Shown here: piece by piece, positions 51,681-60,299 of the stretch | Layout of the letters: each line of letters starts with the position of its first letter | Position numbering within the stretch: position 1 is the stretch's first letter | DNA from: Reyranella sp. | Lineage (GTDB): Bacteria; Pseudomonadota; Alphaproteobacteria; Reyranellales; Reyranellaceae | Length of the DNA: 64,000 bases | Assembly: GCF_004297265.1 (NCBI RefSeq) | Contig: NZ_SCUT01000009.1 | Coordinates: forward strand, 1-64,000 | Direction of reading: 5' to 3' | Notes under the pieces: model-generated | Seen by the model: the letters and a program-made list of their open reading frames with translations, nothing else | Database searches by the model: none | What the model was told of the DNA's origin: nothing | Position numbers and translations under genes: made by a program

Positions 51681-52136
51681 GTGCGGACATTGGGCAACAT
51701 TCTGTGGCACATCCCGTTCCTCGGGTTCCTCACAGCGGCCTTCTATTGGCTGCTTGGCCTGCTGCTCACGCTGCTGGTCGTCACCGCGCCGCTGGGGCTC
51801 GGGCTGATGGAGTTCGGCAAGTTCCTGCTGGCGCCGTTCGGCAACGAGATGGTGAGCAGGTCCGATCTCGACATGCCGCAGAACCCGGTGTGGCGCGCCT
51901 ACTCGACCTTGGTGATGATCCTCTACCTGCCGTTCGGCGTGGTGTTCGTGATCCTGAACGCGATCCAGGTGTTCGCGCTGTGCCTGTCGATCGTCGGCAT
52001 CCCGGTTGCCCTGGTGATCGCCAAGTCGCTCGGCACCGTGCTCAACCCGGTGAACAAGGTCTGCGTGCCGTCGGCGGTCGCCGAAGAGATGGCGCGCCGC
52101 AACGCCCGCGCCGAGATCGACCGGCGCCGCGGCTGA
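51681..52136 (+). CDS. YccF-domain inner membrane protein
   Basis: Starting at GTG 51681 (GGGGAGAGAG upstream), this 151-residue protein has several hydrophobic segments and the YccF repeat: LGNILWHIPFLGFLTAAFYW, TAPLGLGLMEFGKFLLAPFG and CLSIVGIPVALVIAKSLG. The family is conserved but its role is uncertain; a channel or membrane-stress function has been suggested. It immediately follows a pseudogene. Confidence 0.8.
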   Translation: MRTLGNILWHIPFLGFLTAAFYWLLGLLLTLLVVTAPLGLGLMEFGKFLLAPFGNEMVSRSDLDMPQNPVWRAYSTLVMILYLPFGVVFVILNAIQVFALCLSIVGIPVALVIAKSLGTVLNPVNKVCVPSAVAEEMARRNARAEIDRRRG

Positions 52137-52162
52137 TACCATCATTCCGAACGAGCGCGCGA

Positions 52163-52360
52163 TCAGCAGGAAGCCGCGTCTCCGCCGCCGCTTCCGTCCG
52201 CCGGCGGCCGAAGAACGTCCGCCGCAGCCCTGTCCTCCGCGAGTTCCTCGGCCAGCTTCTGCTGGACATAGCGGCGTTGTGCCTCGTCGAGCTGCCCGCT
52301 CGCGAGTTGCTTCGTCAGGTTCTCGATATTTTTCCGGCGGATGAAGTCCTGCATGGCCAT
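52163..52360 (-). CDS. Small helical hypothetical protein
   Basis: This 65-residue protein starts MAMQDFIRRKNIENLTKQLA and SGQLDEAQRRYVQQKLAEEL, a single amphipathic helical pair, then a Gly-rich end. GGAGGGGCGC precedes the ATG. It is likely a small cytoplasmic helical protein. No family is recognised. It converges with YccF. Confidence 0.5.
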   Translation of the reverse strand: MAMQDFIRRKNIENLTKQLASGQLDEAQRRYVQQKLAEELAEDRAAADVLRPPADGSGGGDAASC

Positions 52361-52607
52361 GCGCCCCTCCGGCGTTGGACTGCAGCCCCATGCAATACCC
52401 TACGCCTGCAAGACGCAACCTGCAGACGCCTACGCCAGATATGCGAAACGCGTGGGTGGCAGCGCCTCGCCGGGTTCAGCCCCCGAAGGCAGCGCCGAGG
52501 AGAGCCGGTCCGCCAAGGGCCTTGCCAACGCCTTGTCCAACGAAAAACATGCAACGTCGCCAACGGTCGCCTGTTGGCGGAACCAGCATGTCTTCAGCGG
52601 AGGTTCC

Positions 52608-52856
52608 ATGTCGATGAAAGTGCCGTTCGCGGCGATGTTCCTGATCCTGGCCGGCTGCAGCAGCGGCGGCAGCGCCGGCACCACCGGCGGCAACCCCGGC
52701 GCCACCGGTGCGGCGTCGGAGCGCTACATGGGCGTCCGATCCAACGTCAACGCGACCTGGACCGGCGCCACCAGCTCCTCGACCATGCTCGAGCAGCGGA
52801 TCAAGGAAGATTCGGCGCGCGGCGCCGCCAGCGGCGGCGGCGACACGAAATACTGA
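52608..52856 (+). CDS. Small lipoprotein
   Basis: This 82-residue protein has a lipoprotein signal (MSMKVPFAAMFLILAGCSSG) with lipobox LAGC. After a Gly/Ser/Thr-rich linker comes SERYMGVRSNVNATWTGATS and EQRIKEDSARGAASGGG. It is probably membrane-anchored through a diacylglycerol group. GGAGG precedes the first of two ATGs. The function is unknown. Confidence 0.5.
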   Translation: MSMKVPFAAMFLILAGCSSGGSAGTTGGNPGATGAASERYMGVRSNVNATWTGATSSSTMLEQRIKEDSARGAASGGGDTKY

Positions 52857-53233
52857 GCCCGCCACACCAAGAACAGGCCGGGATTGGCACGATAGCTTGC
52901 CAGCCCCATGCCCCTCGGCTACGCAACTCCCTCCAGCAACGAAGCGGTCCGAGTTCACCTTGCCTAAGTAACACCGGTCTCAGCAGTTCCCCGATCGTGC
53001 GGCGACGCGATGCGACGCCGCCTGTCCTTGCGCATGCGCATGAGTGCCTGCGCGCGTGAGCCCGTCGGGTGGCGGTTCGAGACCGGTTTGGCATCGCTGA
53101 CCACCGCCTCCAGGACTGCTTCATTCATTCGCGTCCGCTTCAGATCATCCCTGCCACGCCGCGCCCCTGACCAGAGGGGGCCTCGCTCCAGCCGCCGCCT
53201 CGCCGGGCTTCCCAACGGGAAGATCCAACCGGC
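52857..53233. other. Intergenic stretch without a recognised gene
   Basis: This 377-base region holds no gene I can support. On the minus strand a 53-residue reading (MNEAVLEAVVSDAKPVSNRH, then RMRKDRRRRIASPHD) is open and looks slightly protein-like, but it has no ribosome site and no recognised relative. No repeats or promoter patterns were evident. Confidence 0.4.
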
Positions 53234-53860
53234 GTGTCCAATATCCATCCCCAGACCCTGCGCGTGCAGTGGACGATGACTCCCCGAACCGAGCCGCAAC
53301 CCTGGCTCCATTGCAGCCGCTGCCGCGGCCCGCGCGGCTTCCGCAGCAGCGGCCGCATTCGGCTCAACGCCAACGGCCGGCGCGTCGACGCCTGGCTCGT
53401 CTACCGATGCGCCGACTGCGACGGCACCTGGAACCGCCCGATCGTCGAGCGCCGCGCCGTCGGCACGCTCGACCGCGAATACCTGCGGGCGCTGCAGTCG
53501 AACGACCCCACCCTCGTTCGCACCCTCGCCTTCGATGTCGCCGCGCTGAAGCGCTGGACCGATCGCATGCAGGAGTTCGACGACGTGCTGGTGACGCAGT
53601 GCGTCCTCGAAGAACCACGCCGGATGCCGGTGCTGAGACTGGAGATCGAGTGCCGCGTACCGCACCCGATCGGTCTGCGCACCGACCGGCTTCTAGCGAG
53701 TGAGTTGCGACTGTCGCGGAGTGCGGTTCGGCGGATGGCAAAGGCGGGGATGATCCGGACGGTGCCGGAGGGCGCCGATCTTCGACGGCTGGTGCGGGAT
53801 GGGATGCAGGTGGTCGTCGAGACAGCGCAGGCCGTGCCTTCGGTGTGCTTTACCCAATGA
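53234..53860 (+). CDS. DUF1062 domain protein
   Basis: This 208-residue protein has DUF1062 features: a CxxC pair (WLHCSRCRGPRGFRSSGRIR), another Cys pair (YRCADCDGTWNRP), and the middle EYLRALQSNDPTLVRTLAFD region, finishing with RSAVRRMAKAGMIR, which looks like a small helix-turn-helix or S4-type helix. The zinc-ribbon-like N-terminus suggests nucleic-acid or metal binding. The start is a GTG at 53234; the ATG at 53276 is possible but would remove conserved residues. Confidence 0.75.
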   Translation: MSNIHPQTLRVQWTMTPRTEPQPWLHCSRCRGPRGFRSSGRIRLNANGRRVDAWLVYRCADCDGTWNRPIVERRAVGTLDREYLRALQSNDPTLVRTLAFDVAALKRWTDRMQEFDDVLVTQCVLEEPRRMPVLRLEIECRVPHPIGLRTDRLLASELRLSRSAVRRMAKAGMIRTVPEGADLRRLVRDGMQVVVETAQAVPSVCFTQ

Positions 53861-53981
53861 CGCGGACGGACAATCAGTCAGTCTGAGATCCGTTCCCGGA
53901 ATGGATTGGTCGGTTATCAGCCCATTCCTCCAAGGTGCAAACACGACATCAATCAGGCTGTTCGGAGCGTACGCGGGCGGC

Positions 53982-54410
53982 TCAGTTCGGCACGCTGGCC
54001 AGGATGGCGGGCGAGTCGAGCCAGGCGCGGGCCTTGTCCGCCTGCTTGAACACGCGCATTGGCCTCTTGGGGACGGCGAGGATCCCCAGCAACCGCGCCA
54101 CCTGCCAGTAATTCTCGTCGCGCACGACGAGGGCGAGCGGACCGATCGCGGAGCCGGCGGCAATGTGCAGGGATCGAAGGCGAACGCCCACCGAGAGCAG
54201 CTCCGTCGGACCCATCAGAGTCTCGCCCAGGAGGCCGTCGAACAGCTTGCGGTAGCCCAGGATGCTCGAACTGGCGACGACGTCCAGCATGCGATGGAAC
54301 TCGGCGAGTTCGACGGCGCCCTCCGCGACGGCCACCAGGAGCTTGGCCCGCGAATCGATCGTCCAGTGGAGCGGCATGCCTTCGGCGATCCTGTAGAGAA
54401 GCGCAGTCAT
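53982..54410 (-). CDS. STAS/SpoIIAA-like protein, paralogue B
   Basis: This 142-residue paralogue of the 29028 protein begins MTALLYRIAEGMPLHWTIDS and has ILGYRKLFDGLLGETLMGPT and RLLGILAVPKRPMRVFKQAD, ending KARAWLDSPAI. The pair shares about a third to a half of positions by eye, strongest around KLFDG, PKRPMRVF and WLDSPAI. The function is unknown; a role in partner-switching signalling is only a guess. Confidence 0.6.
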   Translation of the reverse strand: MTALLYRIAEGMPLHWTIDSRAKLLVAVAEGAVELAEFHRMLDVVASSSILGYRKLFDGLLGETLMGPTELLSVGVRLRSLHIAAGSAIGPLALVVRDENYWQVARLLGILAVPKRPMRVFKQADKARAWLDSPAILASVPN

Positions 54411-54524
54411 TTAGCGGCTACGATGCAGAGGACGCAACGGTCTTCAGAAGGCCCTGGCCCTGGTGCCGTCCTGCAGGGCCGCGCCCAGCGCGACGGCGAT
54501 GTCGGTCCGGGCAGCTCCCTTCCT

Positions 54525-55526
54525 TCAAGACTGCGCTGAAGCGCGCCAGGTGGCTGGTGGTGCTCCATAGGCGCGAGCGAATGCACGGTTGAAGGAAGCT
54601 TCGCTTGCGTACCCGGCATTGAAGGCAATGTCGGCGATCGCCTGCCGAGTGGTCGCAAGCGCAACGCTCGCGAGATAGAGACGCCACTCGCGTACGTACT
54701 GAATTGGCGAGATGTCGAGTACCGCTCGAAAGCGCTCCGCGAACACGCTGCGGGAGATTCTCGCTGCGTCCGCAAGAGCCTCCAGCGACCATTCCCTGCG
54801 CGGGTCCTCGTGGATGATGGAAAGACAACGGGACAGGGACGGATCGGCGAGAGCAGCAAGCCAGCCGACCGCCCGCGGCGCAGAGGTCACGATCTGGTGT
54901 CGCAGAACCTCGATGAAGATGATTTCGGTGAGCCGCGGAACCATCGAGACGCTACCGGCGCGCGGCCGATCGACCTCGGTGATCATCTGGCGAACCGTTG
55001 AATCGAGCCAGCTTGGACCGCCGCTCGCTCCGGGACGGACATGGACGAACTCCGGAAGAGACCGGCTGAAGGGAGAAAACCCCAGAGCCTCGCACTGCAG
55101 GTAACCACACAGCATTCGCACGCCGGCCACGTCGTCCCCGTAGCGCAGCAGCGGAACCTCCCGCCATGGCTTCGGCGGCAGATCCTTGGTTGGCGTGACC
55201 AGTCTGCCATCGCGGCCACTTCCGAGCTGATGGCCCGAGCCGAAGGGGAACAGCACCACGTCACCGGCTTCCAGTGTGGTCTGGTCATCCGCGAACCTGA
55301 GCCAGCACGTCCCCTCGGCGACAATGTGGAACGGGATCACCCCGCTGCCCCGGCTGGACGCCAGGGAATTGAAGGCGGGCGTTGCATCGGTCTGCCAGCT
55401 ACCACTCGGCATGAAGCAGAACTGCAGAGAGCCGGAAAGCCTTATCGTCGACAGAAGTGACGACAGCACGTCATCCAGAGCGACGCCGCGGGCACTTTCA
55501 GGATTCTCGGACAATCTATACGGCAT
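54525..55526 (-). CDS. AraC-family transcriptional regulator
   Basis: From ATG 55526, this 333-residue protein has an N-terminal cupin (LQFCFMPSGSWQTDATPAFN, VIPFHIVAEGTCWLRFADDQ, DVVLFPFGSGHQL) and a C-terminal AraC DNA-binding domain (EWSLEALADAARISRSVFAE, SPIQYVREWRLYLASVALAT, NAGYASEASFNRAFARAYG). Genes of this cupin type often regulate a divergent small enzyme. It is divergent from the DsrE gene with 68 bases between starts. Confidence 0.88.
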   Translation of the reverse strand: MPYRLSENPESARGVALDDVLSSLLSTIRLSGSLQFCFMPSGSWQTDATPAFNSLASSRGSGVIPFHIVAEGTCWLRFADDQTTLEAGDVVLFPFGSGHQLGSGRDGRLVTPTKDLPPKPWREVPLLRYGDDVAGVRMLCGYLQCEALGFSPFSRSLPEFVHVRPGASGGPSWLDSTVRQMITEVDRPRAGSVSMVPRLTEIIFIEVLRHQIVTSAPRAVGWLAALADPSLSRCLSIIHEDPRREWSLEALADAARISRSVFAERFRAVLDISPIQYVREWRLYLASVALATTRQAIADIAFNAGYASEASFNRAFARAYGAPPATWRASAQS

Positions 55527-55594
55527 GGCGGCCAAATACGCCCGACGGGCGCTCCAGTATCACTCACGCGTCAACCCGAACACTGGAGATTACA

Positions 55595-55963
55595 ATGACA
55601 CAACAAACTGACAAGCTCGTCGTTCTCGTGACGAAGGGCATCGACTCCGAGCTCTCGTCGGTGGCGTTCACGATTGCCAATGGCGGCATCACCGCAGGCC
55701 TCAAGGTATCTGTGTTTCTGACCAGCACAGCCATCGACCTCGTGCGCAAGGGAGGCCACGCGATGACCCATGTGGCGCCGCTCGATCCGCTCGCCGCACT
55801 GATCGCGGATTTCCAGAAGCGCGGCGGCACCATCTGGGCCTGCCCTCCCTGCGTCAAGGCGCGTGGTTACGAGCAGGCCGACCTGATCGAGGGCGTAACC
55901 ATCACCGGCGCCAGCGCCATGCACGCGCAGATCAAGGAGGGCGCGGCAACGCTATCGTTCTGA
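55595..55963 (+). CDS. DsrE-family protein
   Basis: This 122-residue protein has a DsrE-like alpha/beta fold (DKLVVLVTKGIDSELSSVAF, GLKVSVFLTSTAIDLVRKGG) and a CxxC pair C83-P-P-C86 in TIWACPPCVKARGY. DsrE-like proteins transfer sulfur or reduce disulfides. It is divergent from the AraC regulator and probably controlled by it. The ATG at 55595 follows GGAGATTACA. Confidence 0.8.
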   Translation: MTQQTDKLVVLVTKGIDSELSSVAFTIANGGITAGLKVSVFLTSTAIDLVRKGGHAMTHVAPLDPLAALIADFQKRGGTIWACPPCVKARGYEQADLIEGVTITGASAMHAQIKEGAATLSF

Positions 55964-56039
55964 CGGTCCGCCTCTGTGGCTGCGGCGCCTACGCTCGGTC
56001 GCCGTGACGCGCCGTACGGCCACTTATCGGCACGGTCGC

Positions 56040-57248
56040 TCATCCCCGGGCACGCCAACCCGCGGCCCGGGGATCCGGCCGCGGGCTCAGCATCAGGACC
56101 AGGGCTCCGAGCACCGCGGAGACGAACGAGCCCAGCAGGATGCCGATCTTGACGTCGTCCTGCAGGGCCGCGTTGTTGGGGAAGGCGAGCAGGCCGATGA
56201 ACAGGCTCATCGTGAAGCCGATGCCGCAGAGCAGCGACACGCCCAGCACATGCAGCGGTGCGGCGCCGACAGGTGCGGCGGCCCAGCCGAGCTTCACGGT
56301 CGCCCGGGCGGTGCCGTAGACTCCGATCACCTTGCCCAGAACGAGCCCGCCCGCGACGCCCAGGGTCAGCGGATCGACCAGCGCGGCCGCGTCGAAGCCG
56401 GCCAGCGACACGCCGGCATTGGCGAAGCCGAAGATCGGGATGATGACGAACGGCACCACCTTGGCCAGCGCGTGCTCCAGCCGATGCAGCGGCGAATAGA
56501 CTCCGCGTTCGTGCCCGCCCCCCGCCGCGCGGGTGAGCGGGATGGTGAAGGCCAGGGCCACGCCCGCGACCGTCGCATGGACGCCCGAGAGCAGCACCAG
56601 CAGCCACAGGACCGCGCCCAGGATCAGATACGGCCACAGCGCCTTCACCCCCAGCCGGTTGAGCGCCAGCAACGCCGCCAGCACGGCGGCCGCACCGCCC
56701 AGTGCCGCGAGGTCGAGATTGCCGGTGTAGAAGATCGCGATGATCAGCACCGCGCCGAGATCGTCGATGATGGCGAGCGCCGTCAGGAACACCTTCATCG
56801 AGGCCGGCACCCGGTTGCCGAACAGCGAGAGCACGCCCAGTGCGAAGGCAATGTCGGTCGCGGTGGGAATCGCCCAGCCGCGGATCACCTCGCCGTTGTT
56901 CCAGTTGAGCCCGGCGAAGATCAGCGCCGGCACCGCCATGCCGCCGGCAGCGCAAAGGCCGGGCAGGATGCGCCGCGACCAGGTCGAGAGCTGGCCGTCG
57001 ACGATCTCGCGCTTGATCTCCAGCCCGACCAGCAGGAAGAACACCGCCATCAGCGCATCGTTGATCCAGTGCGACACGCTGAGCGGACCCACATAGGCCT
57101 TCAGCGCGGCGAAGTACGTCGCCGCAACGCCCGAGTTGGCGACGATCAGCGCCAGCGCCGCTGCCGCCATGAGCACGATGCCTCCCGAGGCTTCGCTTTC
57201 GATGAAGCGGCGCAGCAGGGTCGGACGCCGGTGAGGATTGCGGGTCAT
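56040..57248 (-). CDS. nhaA: Na+/H+ antiporter NhaA
   Basis: This 402-residue protein begins MTRNPHRRPTLLRRFIESEA and shows the NhaA pattern of about twelve hydrophobic segments with the proton-and-sodium-binding Asp pair in ALAIIDDLGAVLIIAIFYTG, HWINDALMAVFFLLVGLEIK and GWAIPTATDIAFALGVLSLF. It exports sodium in exchange for protons. The ATG is at 57248. The longer frame upstream is not supported. Confidence 0.92.
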   Translation of the reverse strand: MTRNPHRRPTLLRRFIESEASGGIVLMAAAALALIVANSGVAATYFAALKAYVGPLSVSHWINDALMAVFFLLVGLEIKREIVDGQLSTWSRRILPGLCAAGGMAVPALIFAGLNWNNGEVIRGWAIPTATDIAFALGVLSLFGNRVPASMKVFLTALAIIDDLGAVLIIAIFYTGNLDLAALGGAAAVLAALLALNRLGVKALWPYLILGAVLWLLVLLSGVHATVAGVALAFTIPLTRAAGGGHERGVYSPLHRLEHALAKVVPFVIIPIFGFANAGVSLAGFDAAALVDPLTLGVAGGLVLGKVIGVYGTARATVKLGWAAAPVGAAPLHVLGVSLLCGIGFTMSLFIGLLAFPNNAALQDDVKIGILLGSFVSAVLGALVLMLSPRPDPRAAGWRARG

Positions 57249-57419
57249 GGTCTCGCAAGGACAAAGGACCGCTGGCGGCCCGACCAGCGCTATTCCCTGC
57301 CCGCGCCGATGTGCGGACACCCGCGTTTCTTGTGGCCGATGTGATGCGGGAGGGCAACAAGATCCAGCTGCAGCGGCCTGCGAATTCGTGGCATAGGGGC
57401 GCTCTCGGGGGAGGTGACG

Positions 57420-57914
57420 ATGGTTGGGCGTTTGCGGGGCTTTCTGGCCCTGGGATCGATGGTGGCGGCGTTCGGGTTGGCGGCGCCCGCGGTGGCGCAG
57501 ACGAAGAAGCTCGGCACCTTCGGTGGCTGGGACATCAGCATCGTCCACGACAAGGGCAAGTTCGTGCGCTGCATCGCCGATACGACGGGTCCGAACAATG
57601 AAGGGCTGCGGATGAGCTTCGGCGACGATGGTCGGCGCCAGTTCATTCTGCCGGGCTCCGGCACGAGCAGCGCCCGGGACGAGGCCGTGATCGTGCTCAG
57701 GCCCAGCGGCAAGCGGTTCACCTTCAAGATGGCGCAGGGATCTCCCGACCGGCTGTGGAGCCCGGCGCTCGAGAACAGCTTCACCGACGTGTTCTTCGAA
57801 TCGAAGCGCATGGAAGTTCAGCTTCCCGCACGTAACGTGACGCGCAGCTTCGACCTCGGAGATCCAGACACGATGAGCGCGCGGATCGACGGCTGCATGA
57901 TGTCCCATCAGTAG
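57420..57914 (+). CDS. Secreted protein, domain shared with the phage TonB protein
   Basis: From ATG 57420 (GGAGG upstream) this 164-residue protein has a signal peptide (MVGRLRGFLALGSMVAAFG, ending AVAQ) and a beta-rich domain with WDISIVHDKGKFVRCIADTT, RQFILPGSGTSSA and FFESKRMEVQL, closing with a Cys near the end. The order of strands and the two cysteines resemble the first domain of the TonB-like protein at 9385-10248. It may be periplasmic. Function unknown. Confidence 0.6.
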   Translation: MVGRLRGFLALGSMVAAFGLAAPAVAQTKKLGTFGGWDISIVHDKGKFVRCIADTTGPNNEGLRMSFGDDGRRQFILPGSGTSSARDEAVIVLRPSGKRFTFKMAQGSPDRLWSPALENSFTDVFFESKRMEVQLPARNVTRSFDLGDPDTMSARIDGCMMSHQ

Positions 57915-57931
57915 AGTTGACCGGAGTCCGA

Positions 57932-58711
57932 ATGATGACACGCAAAGACCTGGTTTCCGTGGCGACGGGACTTGCCCTCCTCGCCCTTCCCGCGGGCGCG
58001 CAGGCCGAGCCGGGCGATGCCGCCTTTTGCCAGCAATATGCGGCGGCAGCGGCGACCGCAGCGAAGGACGCCATCGCAATCAATCCGGCCTGCCAGGATT
58101 TCAGCAAGGGCGTGCATGCCGTCACCAAGATGCATGTCGACTGGTGCCTGAAGACCGACCGCACCGAGGTAGAGAGCGCCTCGACCCACATCCGACGGCT
58201 CGCCAGCCGCTGCACCAACGGCCAGTTGGCCGCCCCCAACGGCTATGGCGGCTACGACATCGTCGCCAACGACAGGTTCGAGAAGCCTTGGGGCCAGGCC
58301 GGCCCCTGGCGGATTCGCGCCGCCCGCAGCGGCCAGACGTTCATGTACTGCGTGGCGGATTCGAATGCCGGCGGCCGCCGGGTCCGCATCGGCGTCGATC
58401 TCGTGCAACCGGGCGATTCGCGACAGTGGCAGGTCGCGGTGCCGATGAAGGGGCCGAAGGACTGGCAGGGCTCGTTCCAGGTCGACGGCAAGGGTTTCGG
58501 CAATGGCGGCGGCAACCAGATGAGCGGCGTCGGCGCCGGCGGCTGGAGCATTGCCTGGCTGGGCGAGTCCGAACTCTCGGGCCTGCGCAAGGGCGGGCGT
58601 GAAGGCATGGTGGGCGTCGAGACGCAGGATTACGAATTCCCGCTGACAGACGTCGGCGCGGCGATCCGCCAGCTCGAAGACTGCCGCAGGAAGCGCGGCC
58701 TGGGCGGCTGA
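57932..58711 (+). CDS. Secreted hypothetical protein
   Basis: From ATG 57932 (GGAG upstream) this 259-residue protein has a signal peptide (MMTRKDLVSVATGLALLALP, ending AQA). The mature part has AFCQQYAAAAATAAKDAIAI, WCLKTDRTEVE and several cysteines (ACQDF, RCTNG, YCVADSN, CRRKR). The C-terminal half (WSIAWLGESELSGLRKG) is beta-rich. It follows the 57420 gene closely, so the two secreted proteins are probably expressed together. The family is not recognised. Confidence 0.55.
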   Translation: MMTRKDLVSVATGLALLALPAGAQAEPGDAAFCQQYAAAAATAAKDAIAINPACQDFSKGVHAVTKMHVDWCLKTDRTEVESASTHIRRLASRCTNGQLAAPNGYGGYDIVANDRFEKPWGQAGPWRIRAARSGQTFMYCVADSNAGGRRVRIGVDLVQPGDSRQWQVAVPMKGPKDWQGSFQVDGKGFGNGGGNQMSGVGAGGWSIAWLGESELSGLRKGGREGMVGVETQDYEFPLTDVGAAIRQLEDCRRKRGLGG

Positions 58712-58717
58712 TCCGGC

Positions 58718-58918
58718 TTAGGCGTGGCGCAGGGCGCCGCGCAGCTGTTCGACGGTGGACTGGGCGGCCACGATGCGGCCCATCAGGTTGACCCTGCGGA
58801 TGACCAGGCTGGTGTTGCGCGGATTGACGTTCAGCGCCTTCGACAGATCGTTGAGATCGTCGCGCAGCCGGTTGAGATTCGTCTCGAGTTCGGCAAGCTT
58901 CCTGTCGTCCCTGCGCAC
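58718..58918 (-). CDS. Small coiled-coil hypothetical protein
   Basis: This 66-residue protein is almost wholly helical: KLAELETNLNRLRDDLNDLS, then NTSLVIRRVNLMGRIVAAQS and TVEQLRGALRHA. It lacks membrane segments. It ends seven bases past the stop of the secreted protein gene on the other strand. No family is recognised. Confidence 0.5.
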   Translation of the reverse strand: MRRDDRKLAELETNLNRLRDDLNDLSKALNVNPRNTSLVIRRVNLMGRIVAAQSTVEQLRGALRHA

Positions 58919-59014
58919 CGCTACCCTCGCAAAAACCGCCTTCCGCAGGATATCATGAGCACCGTGACGCCGGCGGGGCGGGGGCGCGTCCCTTTTGTAT
59001 CAATCGTATGGGCG

Positions 59015-60022
59015 CTACCCGGACACGAGCCAGTTCAACCTCGTTTCGAAACCGCTCCTTCCCATCGACGACAGGATGTCGTGGTCTTCGACCCCGGGAA
59101 CCGGGTCCAGGTCCACCCCGGGCAGATGCGCCATGTTTTCTGCTTCCTGGCGATCCACTGTGTTCCTCTCGCCAAAGGTCATGCGGACCAAAGGCCGCCG
59201 GTGCGCCCGGCCGTAGAGCGCGGCCATGTCCAGAGAGCCCGGATCGATCGGGGCGGCCGATGGCCGGCGACGCTTCTGCCGTTCGAGGACGCGTTGGGCG
59301 CTTTCGTCCAGCCGGGACGGTCCCGACAGGCTGAGAACCCTCCGTGCGGACAGATCCAGCCCATAGAGAAGGGCGCCGAACGTTCCGGCGGAACTGCCCG
59401 TGCAGAGTATCCGCTCGCCTCCCAGCAGCCGCGCGACCTCGGACAGGCACTCGATCGTATAGTCGTAGCTTGTCCCCAAAGATCCGATGCCGCCCGCGTA
59501 GAACATCCCGTCGTGATCACGAAGATAGACGACGCTCGCATCGAGCCTTCGAAACCACTGGTGCATGAGCACGAGTGGACCGGAAAAGCGCTTGGCCCCG
59601 CCGGTGAAGACGAAAAGCACGCTACGCGATCCCTTGCGGGGCACGATCTGGATTTCCGCCGCCGGATCGTCCTTGAACTCCATCTCGTCCTGGTCTGGAG
59701 GAGTCTCCGGTGCTGCGAGAACGAGCGATGGAAGCTTGCCGGTACTGGTGTCGGCATGTCCGAGAATGTTCGAAACATAGTGTTTCGCCGCCGCCAGGGA
59801 GCCGCATTCGAGGATGGTCCACAATACGACTCTGTGCCTGTACGTCGGCTCGGCGAGCCGCGCGGCGGGCTCACCACGCTCGAAACCGCGCAGGAAATCC
59901 AGGGTTTCCTGGATCAGCAGCCTTTCATTGAGCCATGCGTAGTTCCTGACCTCGGCTTCGACGGCTTCCCTCTCGCCGCCCGCCCAGCGCCTGAGGAGTT
60001 TCCGGGTCTCGTAGGTCAGCAT
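59015..60022 (-). CDS. Alpha/beta hydrolase of the ACP operon
   Basis: This 335-residue protein has a helical N-terminus of about 115 residues (MLTYETRKLLRRWAGGERE) and then an alpha/beta hydrolase region: SVLFVFTGGAKRFSGPLVLM, the nucleophile elbow G209-S-S211-A-G (CTGSSAGTFGALLYGL), D290 and H314 (VEDHDILSSMG) as possible triad partners. The general type resembles Asp2/esterase-like proteins. It overlaps the ACP stop by seven bases (60016-60022), so it is translationally coupled to it and may release or transfer an ACP-bound acyl group. Confidence 0.65.
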   Translation of the reverse strand: MLTYETRKLLRRWAGGEREAVEAEVRNYAWLNERLLIQETLDFLRGFERGEPAARLAEPTYRHRVVLWTILECGSLAAAKHYVSNILGHADTSTGKLPSLVLAAPETPPDQDEMEFKDDPAAEIQIVPRKGSRSVLFVFTGGAKRFSGPLVLMHQWFRRLDASVVYLRDHDGMFYAGGIGSLGTSYDYTIECLSEVARLLGGERILCTGSSAGTFGALLYGLDLSARRVLSLSGPSRLDESAQRVLERQKRRRPSAAPIDPGSLDMAALYGRAHRRPLVRMTFGERNTVDRQEAENMAHLPGVDLDPVPGVEDHDILSSMGRSGFETRLNWLVSG

Positions 60023-60267
60023 GCTTGCCCGACGGGCCTCGCTGCATATTCGATGATCGCCTCGATCGACCTGCAATCGTCGAGGTCGTCCTCCGCGATC
60101 AACACTCCAAAGACTTCCTCGATCCGCATCAGGATCTGGGCGTGATCGAGGGAGTCGAAGCCGAAATCATAGAAATCCTCCGAGGCCTGCAGATCATCCG
60201 TGCAGACTCGCTCCACGACGCCAGCGATGATCTCCCGGACACCCTGCTCGGTCACCTTTATCGACAT
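60016..60267 (-). CDS. Free-standing acyl carrier protein
   Basis: This 83-residue protein has the phosphopantetheine site D38-S39-L40 in DFYDFGFDSLDHAQ and flanking helices (GVREIIAGVVERVCTDDLQA; HAQILMRIEEVFGVLIAEDD). The serine should carry 4'-phosphopantetheine. It is not beside fatty-acid synthase genes but in an operon with an ATP-grasp ligase and a hydrolase. The stop overlaps the hydrolase start. The gap to the 197-residue gene upstream is 32 bases. Confidence 0.88.
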   Translation of the reverse strand: MSIKVTEQGVREIIAGVVERVCTDDLQASEDFYDFGFDSLDHAQILMRIEEVFGVLIAEDDLDDCRSIEAIIEYAARPVGQAC

Positions 60268-60299
60268 CCCCTCTCCTTGGGTGCGCTATCAAACAATCT

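Noticed and set aside
52964-53665. Minus-strand open frame overlapping the DUF1062 gene
   Set aside because: It overlaps a recognised gene on the other strand and has no ribosome site; only a short part outside the overlap is even weakly protein-like.
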